Shown here: positions 1 through 5,400 of the stretch, in pieces
Numbering within the stretch: the first letter of the stretch is position 1
How the letters are laid out: every line of letters starts with the position of its first letter
Source: Candidatus Poseidoniaceae archaeon
GTDB lineage: Archaea > Thermoplasmatota > Poseidoniia > Poseidoniales > Poseidoniaceae
Reading direction: 5' to 3'
Assembly (NCBI GenBank): GCA_022425585.1
Contig: JAKMFF010000137.1
Location: forward strand, 1 to 5,400
DNA: 5,400 nt
Made by a program: the position numbers and the translations under genes
Notes under the pieces: model-generated
Seen by the model: the letters and a program-made list of their open reading frames with translations, nothing else
The model's database searches: none
What the model was told of the DNA's origin: nothing

Positions 1-2668
1 GATAAGTATCACTTGAAGTGGTCTGTAAAAAGTCATCTCCTTGATCGGTAATTCCACCATTTAGGTTAACACCTTCTGGAAATACCCAGTCATATGAAAC
101 AATTGTTCCATCGTCATCAGCAAATACATCTGGCATTGGGACTGAAGTGTATGTGTAAGTGGTCAAATTATCTGAAAAGATTTGATATGGAACTCTATTA
201 TTGACAAATACACTAATCGAAACAGTACCAGTATTGAAGCCATCAAATACCGACAGTGTCAAATTGTACTCTTCTACTTCTTGATCGATTGCATCCCATT
301 TATGCTGGACTAGATATTTACCTGTGTCAGAATCTAATGTTCCATCACCCCACTCCCATTGGAAATCTAAATTATTCAAAGGAACATTGTCAACAGTCCG
401 AGAAGCAGAAAATTGAATTGTTTGCTCCGTCAAGATACTAATATTGTCTGTAATGACAACGTTATTTACTGTAATAACTGGAATTGGCACTGAATCATCT
501 GTAACATTTATCTGAACAACATCTGTTTCAGACCAGGTATTCCCTTGATCCATTATTCGCAAAGTTGCGTTGTACAATCCAGCATTTTCATAAGAACGTG
601 TTGGGGATTTCAAATTAGAAGTGACTGAATCACCAAAGTCCCATGCATAAGCAACCGGTTGGTCTAGGTATGGCAAGGTATTATTGTCTAGGGACAAACC
701 CCAAGCATCAAATCCGTCACCGACAAATTGTATGTTTTCCCATGTTTGAGACACATTAGTAGAAACTGATGCATTTGCAGTTGGACGCATATTGGATAAA
801 GCCCAAGCTTGGGTTGAAACACTGTCAACAAGAGTTCCAATCATATCGTACATGTCAAACTTGACCGTATACTGATCATCATTTGGCGCAGTAAACCAAA
901 TATTGCTGTTTGAGTTAACACCACCACCGGCTGAAATTCTAGAAGTCTTCTCATCAACTATGTTACCACTAGAGTCTAATATGCTGATATCAACATCTAA
1001 ATCTTCGAAAAAGGCGTTAGAGAAAACATCAAAGTTTACTTGAACAGTGTCATCATTACTATCGCCATCTCTGTCTGATAAAACTGAGTTATTGATAGTT
1101 AAACTAGCAGGGGAAGTTATTCTTGCAGCTTCGACATCAACCGTTCCTTGAGGGTAAGATGAGCCGCAAGAGGTGTAATCGCAATCTGCTACTGTGCTTG
1201 CATACCAAGTTATTGCCCAAACTTCATCTGTCAAATTACCAAAACCAGGAACAAGGGCAGTAGCAACATTATTTTGGAATGTTAAGTCTGTTACTGAAAG
1301 TAGGCCATCAACCATTGATTTGCTAACAATAACACCGTCAAATTGGCTTACATCCGCAGTTAACCTAATTGTCAAAGGTGCTGGAGATGATGAGCCTGGA
1401 GTGAATTTAAATCCTCTAAGGCCCCATCCTTCAACGCTATTACCAGTTGATGACCATGGAGTGCTCCAATCACTATTTACTTCAGTTGGCTGGGCACGAC
1501 AGAAAGAATTCGAACTACAAACGGGAGTTAAGTCTAGATTCGAAAACCCATAAATCCCTTGTTCAGAATCCAAAAATGTCGCGACTGAGAAATTAGCAAA
1601 AATCTCTCCCATAGTCCTGCCAATCGCACCAGAGGGGCCTGAAGGAGGCGATAAGGCCAGATTTTGAACACTTACCCCGCCAGTAGCCGAGTCTTGAACC
1701 AATTGTCTTACTGCTGGGCCACCACCTAAATGATCGGCCAAATACATTGTGAAAATAAATCCTGCACCGTAGTCTGCAAATCTTTGATTCCACCATCTTA
1801 TGGACAATTCAGGGGCTTCAGTCCATTGATTTAGATGACTAACCAGTGTTGAGTCAGGGCCAAAGCAGAGATATATTGCTACATCTGCATTGCCTTCATC
1901 AATCCATAAATTTTCATATGGATCTTGGGCATTGTGCAGTAAATGCTGCAATTCGTGAGCAATTATTGATTTGCCCCAATTAAGGGTAATGTCGGCAAAG
2001 TCTATGAAAACAGACTCCCTTACACTAGCAAATGATGGAGCAAAGTATCCACCTGTATTGAATGCCCCATCAATGTCGTATACTATGATTTGCACTTGAC
2101 AATTGTTGTCTATATCTGGAGCAGCAAGTCCACGTCCATCACCGTAATCTTTCCCGTAATAAGTGGTCATTGTTGGGTAAATTGTTGAATCCCAAGACGA
2201 GGCTAGATTGTTTAAGACAGTTGATGATAGAGTTCTGCCTGTTTGAACAATAAACGCCACAGTGTTGGTAGTCTTTGCGACATATGCGTCAATAGAACCA
2301 CCTGAAATTGGAACTGTAAGGGCGTCTCCAGTTAAGTGAGGTGTACAGACTCTACCACTTGCTCTGCCGTGAGTTACTGGTTCATATTTCATATCATCAA
2401 CTCCAGGCCTTCCAGAGTCAATCCATGCCTGTTTCATGAAACCATATGCTGATACGACCGCAGTGTCTTCTTCAATCAACAAATATTCTCGACCGTCGGC
2501 AGGATCAAAGTCTGCTAAATCGCCGATAATTATTCCTTGTGCATCATACTCATCATCTTGGCCGTCTAACTGTTCATCAGCCGATGCCGAAGACAAAACT
2601 GGGGTCAAAAAAGAAATTACCATCAGGCCAATTAAAAACAGTGATTTTGTAGAGCGTTTTTCCGACAT
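1..2668 (-). CDS. Secreted M30-like zinc metallopeptidase with C-terminal PKD domains (3' end outside window)
   Basis: Read on the minus strand, 889 codons run without a stop from an ATG at 2668-2666 to the left edge, so the C-terminus is missing. This ATG is the only usable start after an in-frame stop at 2707-2705. Residues 1-30 form a signal peptide: K4, R5 and K8, then a hydrophobic core, then an ASA-D cleavage site after A30. The catalytic part spans roughly 90-380. It includes a GGYF segment (206-209), the zinc motif HELQH (H238, E239, H242) and a WIDEG segment whose E258 is the likely third ligand. This order resembles M30 (hyicolysin-type) gluzincins. A beta-rich middle follows, with an Asp-rich, possibly calcium-binding stretch at 532-540. 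PKD domains lie at about 628-727 (WDFGD at 676-680) and 729-826 (WEWGDG at 771-776), and a third starts near 823. Inferred role: degradation of external protein, with PKD repeats as spacers or binding modules. The M30 assignment is from motif memory; an M6-like or unclassified gluzincin is possible. Confidence 0.88.
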   Translation of the reverse strand, partial: MSEKRSTKSLFLIGLMVISFLTPVLSSASADEQLDGQDDEYDAQGIIIGDLADFDPADGREYLLIEEDTAVVSAYGFMKQAWIDSGRPGVDDMKYEPVTHGRASGRVCTPHLTGDALTVPISGGSIDAYVAKTTNTVAFIVQTGRTLSSTVLNNLASSWDSTIYPTMTTYYGKDYGDGRGLAAPDIDNNCQVQIIVYDIDGAFNTGGYFAPSFASVRESVFIDFADITLNWGKSIIAHELQHLLHNAQDPYENLWIDEGNADVAIYLCFGPDSTLVSHLNQWTEAPELSIRWWNQRFADYGAGFIFTMYLADHLGGGPAVRQLVQDSATGGVSVQNLALSPPSGPSGAIGRTMGEIFANFSVATFLDSEQGIYGFSNLDLTPVCSSNSFCRAQPTEVNSDWSTPWSSTGNSVEGWGLRGFKFTPGSSSPAPLTIRLTADVSQFDGVIVSKSMVDGLLSVTDLTFQNNVATALVPGFGNLTDEVWAITWYASTVADCDYTSCGSSYPQGTVDVEAARITSPASLTINNSVLSDRDGDSNDDTVQVNFDVFSNAFFEDLDVDISILDSSGNIVDEKTSRISAGGGVNSNSNIWFTAPNDDQYTVKFDMYDMIGTLVDSVSTQAWALSNMRPTANASVSTNVSQTWENIQFVGDGFDAWGLSLDNNTLPYLDQPVAYAWDFGDSVTSNLKSPTRSYENAGLYNATLRIMDQGNTWSETDVVQINVTDDSVPIPVITVNNVVITDNISILTEQTIQFSASRTVDNVPLNNLDFQWEWGDGTLDSDTGKYLVQHKWDAIDQEVEEYNLTLSVFDGFNTGTVSISVFVNNRVPYQIFSDNLTTYTYTSVPMPDVFADDDGTIVSYDWVFPEGVNLNGGITDQGDDFLQTTSSDTY

Positions 2669-2684
2669 GAGAGGGACCCAACTA

Positions 2685-2700
2685 AATGCAACCTTGCATT
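2685..2700. repeat. 16-bp dyad (7-bp arms, 2-bp spacer) in the divergent promoter
   Basis: AATGCAA at 2685-2691 and TTGCATT at 2694-2700 are perfect reverse complements around CC. The site begins 16 bp upstream of the minus-strand ATG, close to where transcription from the 2722-2731 box would begin. It has the size and symmetry of a binding site for a dimeric helix-turn-helix regulator. It could also be a small hairpin in the 5' leader, although the 2-nt loop makes a full RNA hairpin unlikely. No regulator gene is visible nearby. Confidence 0.45.
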
Positions 2701-2744
2701 CAAATTAAGCAGTGAAAAAGAACTATTTAAGTGTCCGTCTGTTA

Positions 2745-2748
2745 GGAG
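2745..2748 (+). promoter_or_regulatory. Ribosome-binding site for the M28-like gene
   Basis: GGAG sits 6 nt before the ATG at 2755, a good Shine-Dalgarno position, and it supports that start. It also implies a leadered transcript. If the TATA-like box at 2722-2731 were the plus-strand promoter, transcription would begin at about 2750 and leave this site out, so a promoter further upstream seems more likely. Confidence 0.6.
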
Positions 2749-2754
2749 TCAGTA

Positions 2755-3972
2755 ATGCTCATTGTCAAACCGCATGACAATAACCTAAAACTCAGGTTCA
2801 TATCAAGCGTATTTATTGTCTTTATTTTGATGCTATCAACCACTATTTCTTCAAATAGTTCTCAACAGATATATCAGGGAAGCGACCCCTGTGATTCAAT
2901 TTCTGATTTACAGTTTAACGCTACAAAAGCCAATCAGTCGGTCTCTTGGCAAACTAGCCTAGGATATCGTTTACCCGGATCTGATGCGTCGGCTGAACTT
3001 CGCCAATCTGTCACGGAAAACCTCACAGAATGGTCATTTACAGAATCATCGCATCAAAGAGCTAATTTTACTCTTACAAATCTAGTCGGCACTTACAGCC
3101 CTGAGAATACAACGGGACAAAATGTGATATTCGTTGCTCATTATGATAGTAGGTACATAGCGGATAGGGATGCTGATGAATCAAAAAGAAACCAGCCCAT
3201 TTTGGGGGCAAATGATGGAGCAAGTGGTGTTGCTGTACTAATTGAACTCGGAAGAATAATACCATCGTTACAAATTAATCATGATGTCACTCTATTTTTC
3301 ACTGATGCTGAGGACCAAGGACAACCTTACAAGGCAAATACTTGGTCTTACGGTGCAGATGCTTGGGTCAGTAATTTGACCAATGATTACAAAGCAAATA
3401 TTTCTGCATATATCGTAATAGACATGATAGGGGATATTTACCTTGACTTCACCAGAGTTACCAGCACCTCCGATAGGCTTTGGGAAACAATAACGCCAAT
3501 AACAGCCGCACTTGGGATGATTGATGGTGAGTTGGACTGTAATGGCAATAACGGCCAAGATATCTACAATCCAGATCCAAATGATGCGAGAGGGGTGATA
3601 GACGACCACGTCGCAGCACACAATGCAGGAATCCCTGCGATAAATTTTATCGACATAAATTACGGTGAAAATGCGCCTTCTTTTGGAGGACATTGGCATA
3701 CTCAGAATGATACTGCAGACAAAGTGAGTTCTCAGTCACTTAATTACATCGGGTCAATTTTAGAAATAGGGTTAAGGACATCTGCTTGGACTCTAGTAGA
3801 CCAAATTACTGAACAGGACTTCAATGACAGTTTAAGCGAATCTCCAGAAAGTGATGAATCATCGATTAACGATGATATTGAAAAAAGTAATCTAATTGGA
3901 TATTTAGCAATCATTGTAGTTTCAACCACCCTCTTATTGATATTAGTAGCAGATATTTCAGTCAAGAGGTAA
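2755..3972 (+). CDS. Membrane-anchored M28-family zinc enzyme, aminopeptidase or glutaminyl cyclase-like
   Basis: The protein has 405 residues. A hydrophobic stretch at about 14-30 is a signal peptide or N-terminal anchor, and a second one at about 379-399 is followed by a short basic tail. The enzyme is therefore probably held on the outer face of the membrane. The M28 core is clear: AHYDS (H129, D131), GANDGASG (D154), FTDAED (E186, D187), DMIGD (D223), DDH (283-285) and HWHT (H313, H315). By homology D154, D187 and H315 bind zinc and E186 is catalytic; the second acidic residue is Asp rather than the more common Glu. The YRLPGS start of the domain, DMIGD, the DDH followed by AGIPAINFID, and the final WHT resemble glutaminyl cyclases, which form N-terminal pyroglutamate, as much as aminopeptidases. 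There are about ten Asn-X-Ser/Thr sequons, in keeping with an exposed archaeal glycoprotein. The gene is divergent from the secreted metallopeptidase. The family is secure; the exact reaction is not. Confidence 0.9.
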   Translation: MLIVKPHDNNLKLRFISSVFIVFILMLSTTISSNSSQQIYQGSDPCDSISDLQFNATKANQSVSWQTSLGYRLPGSDASAELRQSVTENLTEWSFTESSHQRANFTLTNLVGTYSPENTTGQNVIFVAHYDSRYIADRDADESKRNQPILGANDGASGVAVLIELGRIIPSLQINHDVTLFFTDAEDQGQPYKANTWSYGADAWVSNLTNDYKANISAYIVIDMIGDIYLDFTRVTSTSDRLWETITPITAALGMIDGELDCNGNNGQDIYNPDPNDARGVIDDHVAAHNAGIPAINFIDINYGENAPSFGGHWHTQNDTADKVSSQSLNYIGSILEIGLRTSAWTLVDQITEQDFNDSLSESPESDESSINDDIEKSNLIGYLAIIVVSTTLLLILVADISVKR

Positions 3973-3978
3973 CATTAG

Positions 3979-4013
3979 GCGCGGACAAACAGGGGAAGAG
4001 GTATTATCCGCGC
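3979..4013. repeat. GC-rich inverted repeat, 7-bp arms around 21 bp
   Basis: GCGCGGA at 3979-3985 is the exact reverse complement of TCCGCGC at 4007-4013. It starts 7 bp after the stop codon of the M28-like gene and ends 30 bp before the next gene's TTG start. The arms are nearly all G/C, which stands out in this AT-leaning window. No T-run follows, so it does not look like a typical terminator. It could be an RNA hairpin protecting or separating the two transcripts, or an operator. Confidence 0.5.
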
Positions 4014-4020
4014 ACTATAT
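4014..4020 (+). promoter_or_regulatory. Possible TATA-like box for the membrane protein gene
   Basis: ACTATAT directly follows the inverted repeat and is the only TATA-like string in this 71-bp gap. The usual spacing would put the transcript start near 4040, which would exclude the strong ribosome-binding site at 4032-4037. Read-through from the M28-like gene is therefore an alternative. The call is weak. Confidence 0.25.
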
Positions 4021-4031
4021 CGTAACTACAT

Positions 4032-4037
4032 GGAGGG
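4032..4037 (+). promoter_or_regulatory. Ribosome-binding site deciding the TTG start at 4044
   Basis: GGAGGG lies 6 nt before the TTG at 4044. It is the strongest Shine-Dalgarno match in the window. The upstream frame closes at a TAA at 4023-4025 with no ATG or GTG in between, so this site is the main support for starting at TTG. Confidence 0.7.
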
Positions 4038-4043
4038 CCTGTA

Positions 4044-4889
4044 TTGACTGGGAAAAGTTTTGAACAGCGCAGGGCTGAACTTAGGAAGCGTGTTCAATCA
4101 CAAATTGATTCCCCAAATGAAGCAATAAATTATTCTGAGTTAAATGAAATTGAAGAAAATATTCAACAGGAGATTGTTGTAAAACCGATGATTGATTTAG
4201 ACTATGATGAACGATCTAAACTACGCATGCTTGCAGCGATTGCAATACTGGTAGGCAGTATCTTAGGCATAATTAGTGGTGGAATCTTACTGCAAGGCAA
4301 TCCAGACGATTTGCTAAATTCTTCGTTATTTAACGAGGCAGAAACAGTGGATTTGACCGGTCAAGTACTAACCGATGATGGCGTTGCAATAAATAACGCA
4401 AGTATAGAATTGTACGAGGATAATTCAAATTCGGTAATTCAAACAGTCCTTACTAATGACAACGGATACTTCCAGTTGGATAATGTCAAACCCGAAACGA
4501 TGATAATAAGAATCGTAAAAGACGGTTATAGCAGCCTTGAGCGTACATTTATTGCTGAGGATGGGTTGATGAGTCCGTTTACCATGAAAACTGGCGATTC
4601 ATCAACTATAATCCAAGAAGACTTCGTAGGTAGTGAAGGAGGATGGTCTCTTGAAGCAGCTGTTGCATTATCAACATTCCTTGGAGTGATGACCATCATT
4701 ACTGGATTTGTTGGCATACAAGCATCAGTAGAAACTAGAAGGGCTAGTCGATACAGAAGGACACAATACCTTGCTGGAATTAGTTTATTTAGCCGTGGTC
4801 TTATTTGGATTGGCCCCATTTTGATCTTGGCAGGTATGGCGTTAAATTCGTTAGTAAAAGATCAGTATGAAGATTATTTAGAGGATTGA
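4044..4889 (+). CDS. Three-helix membrane protein with one extracytoplasmic carboxypeptidase-regulatory-like domain; function unknown
   Basis: I do not recognise this 281-residue protein as a named family. Residues 1-60 are charged and rich in Glu, Arg and Gln, and are predicted cytoplasmic. The first membrane helix is about 62-83. Residues 102-183 form a small beta domain of the CarboxypepD_reg/CnaB type. Its pattern is visible: a G-Q-V first strand, NNASIELYE, then TNDNGYFQLDNVKP, and a closing KDGY. Helix 2 is about 203-225, followed by a very basic loop (TRRASRYRR, 231-239), and helix 3 is about 250-269 with an acidic tail. The positive-inside rule places the N-terminus and basic loop inside, and the beta domain and C-terminus outside. 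It starts at TTG, supported by a GGAGGG site, and ends 2 bp before the kinase gene, so the two are probably co-transcribed. A surface-adhesion, envelope or sensing role is possible but is only inferred from the architecture. Confidence 0.85.
   Translation: MTGKSFEQRRAELRKRVQSQIDSPNEAINYSELNEIEENIQQEIVVKPMIDLDYDERSKLRMLAAIAILVGSILGIISGGILLQGNPDDLLNSSLFNEAETVDLTGQVLTDDGVAINNASIELYEDNSNSVIQTVLTNDNGYFQLDNVKPETMIIRIVKDGYSSLERTFIAEDGLMSPFTMKTGDSSTIIQEDFVGSEGGWSLEAAVALSTFLGVMTIITGFVGIQASVETRRASRYRRTQYLAGISLFSRGLIWIGPILILAGMALNSLVKDQYEDYLED
4881..4884 (+). promoter_or_regulatory. Ribosome-binding site for the kinase gene, inside the upstream gene's end
   Basis: GAGG lies within the last codons of the membrane protein gene, 7 nt before the kinase ATG at 4892. 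With only 2 bp between stop and start, this arrangement suggests translational coupling and a shared transcript. Confidence 0.55.
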
Positions 4890-4891
4890 AG

Positions 4892-5400
4892 ATGTACCTC
4901 ATTTCAGTCGAAGGAGGAGATGGTTCTGGCAAAGGAGAGGCTGCTAGAATAATTAGTGAAATTTTGAATGACTTCCCGTTTCCAAAAATCCATTCGACAC
5001 ACGAACCTAGACGACATAGTGAATTAGGTAAATTAGCCTTAGAATCAGTAATGAAAGGCGACAAGACGCCACTACAAGAAGCTGGTTTATTCGCAGCAGA
5101 CCGCTTAGACCATTCTCATACTATCATCAAACCTTTACTTGAGAAAGGGCAAATAGTGGTATCCGACCGAAATATACATTCATCAATGATTTACCAAGGT
5201 ATAGTCGGCGAACTAGGGATTGATGACGTAGTTAAAATGAATGCTGCAGCAATGATACCTGATTTAGTAATTTGGATTGATTGCGACCCTGTAAAAGCAA
5301 TGAAAAGGATTCGTTCTGGTACATTGAGAATGACCAGTAATAAGCAAGAATATTTTGAAACTACTGAAATTCAAAAACAGATACGCAAGGGTTTTAGAGC
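4892..5400 (+). CDS. tmk: Thymidylate kinase-like P-loop kinase (3' end outside window)
   Basis: The first 169 residues are present; the frame is open at the right edge, and family members are usually about 200-215 long. The predicted reaction is dTMP + ATP to dTDP + ADP in the cytoplasm, for DNA precursor supply. Family landmarks appear in order: N-terminal strand and P-loop (ISVEGGDGSGK, 4-14), THEPR (36-40, matching the usual T-R-E-P-G), GLFAADR (65-71), SDR (91-93), YQG (101-103), and PDLVIWIDCDP (123-133), the strand preceding the lid. Two points are odd. After K14 the Walker A motif continues G-E where Ser/Thr-Thr is normal. The lid region (about 139-157, RIRSGTLRMTSNKQEYFE) lacks a clear D-R-x-E. 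DRN replaces the common DRY/DRF. The gene follows the membrane protein gene by 2 bp. A divergent dTMP kinase is the best reading; a related nucleotide kinase with another substrate cannot be excluded. Confidence 0.85.
   Translation, partial: MYLISVEGGDGSGKGEAARIISEILNDFPFPKIHSTHEPRRHSELGKLALESVMKGDKTPLQEAGLFAADRLDHSHTIIKPLLEKGQIVVSDRNIHSSMIYQGIVGELGIDDVVKMNAAAMIPDLVIWIDCDPVKAMKRIRSGTLRMTSNKQEYFETTEIQKQIRKGFR

Larger units (their letters stand above)
2669..2754. promoter_or_regulatory. Divergent promoter region between the two extracytoplasmic enzyme genes
   Basis: These 86 bp separate the two start codons, so both promoters must lie here unless transcription starts inside a gene. An AT-rich box at 2722-2731 reads ACTATTTAAG on the plus strand and CTTAAATAGT on the minus strand, so it resembles an archaeal TATA box either way. 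A purine-rich BRE-like run (GAAAAAG, 2714-2720) precedes it on the plus strand. Used leftward, it would place the minus-strand transcript start near 2700. A second AT-rich stretch at 2701-2709 could serve the plus gene with a start near 2730, which would include that gene's ribosome-binding site. Which box serves which gene cannot be settled from sequence alone. Confidence 0.55.

Noticed and set aside
1194..1553. 119-codon open frame on the plus strand
   Set aside because: It lies wholly opposite the continuous minus-strand metallopeptidase frame, has no ribosome-binding site and no recognisable motif, and is an antisense shadow.
2436..2708. 90-codon open frame on the plus strand over the metallopeptidase N-terminus
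   Set aside because: It is antisense to the signal peptide and following region of the real gene, and it runs across the divergent promoter.
3292..3699. 135-codon open frame on the minus strand
   Set aside because: It is antisense to the M28 catalytic core, where the plus-strand frame has clear conserved motifs; the Ile/Cys-rich translation is typical of a shadow.
3973..4043. Intrinsic terminator after the M28-like gene
   Set aside because: An inverted repeat is present, but its loop is 21 nt and no T-run follows, so a terminator call is not justified.
4801..5064. 87-codon open frame on the minus strand crossing the membrane protein/kinase junction
   Set aside because: It overlaps the end of one well-supported gene and the P-loop of another, and has no features of its own.
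1..5400. CRISPR array, tRNA, rRNA, insertion sequence, prophage or defence system
   Set aside because: No regularly spaced direct repeats, tRNA-like cloverleaf, transposase or phage motif or terminal repeats were seen; the window is densely coding with ordinary enzyme and membrane-protein genes.

Overview
The window holds four protein-coding genes and almost no other sequence. It probably comes from a marine planktonic archaeon, most likely Marine Group II (Poseidoniia) or a relative. The case for that rests on several traits: a low-to-moderate G+C by eye, archaeal-style TATA-like boxes, GGAG/GAGG ribosome-binding sites, short intergenic gaps, and large Asp- and Asn-rich secreted proteins with PKD domains and many Asn-X-Ser/Thr sequons. 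There is no 16S rRNA or other marker gene to confirm it, so the taxonomy is inference.

Layout. (1) Positions 1-2668, minus strand: a large secreted zinc metallopeptidase. It has a signal peptide, an HELQH active site with a downstream Glu ligand (M30/hyicolysin-like gluzincin), a beta-rich middle and at least two or three C-terminal PKD domains. Its C-terminus lies beyond the left edge. (2) Positions 2669-2754: an 86-bp divergent promoter region with AT-rich TATA-like boxes and a perfect 7-bp-arm dyad. (3) Positions 2755-3972, plus strand: an M28-fold zinc enzyme resembling glutaminyl cyclases, with an N-terminal signal sequence and a C-terminal membrane anchor. (4) Positions 3973-4043: a 71-bp gap with a GC-rich inverted repeat and a clear ribosome-binding site in front of a TTG start. 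(5) Positions 4044-4889, plus: an unrecognised three-helix membrane protein with one extracytoplasmic carboxypeptidase-regulatory-like (CnaB/transthyretin-like) beta domain. (6) Positions 4892-5400, plus: the first 169 codons of a thymidylate kinase-like P-loop kinase, cut by the right edge, whose Walker A motif lacks the usual Ser/Thr.

How they fit together. The divergent pair makes two extracytoplasmic enzymes, one likely released or surface-bound and one membrane-tethered. This fits a heterotrophic archaeon that breaks down external protein. The membrane protein and the kinase are 2 bp apart and probably co-transcribed, but their products suggest no shared pathway. I saw no mobile element, CRISPR array, tRNA, rRNA or defence cassette. 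The most unusual points are the kinase P-loop, the ambiguous peptidase/glutaminyl-cyclase identity of the M28 protein, the shared divergent promoter with its dyad, and the uncharacterised membrane protein.
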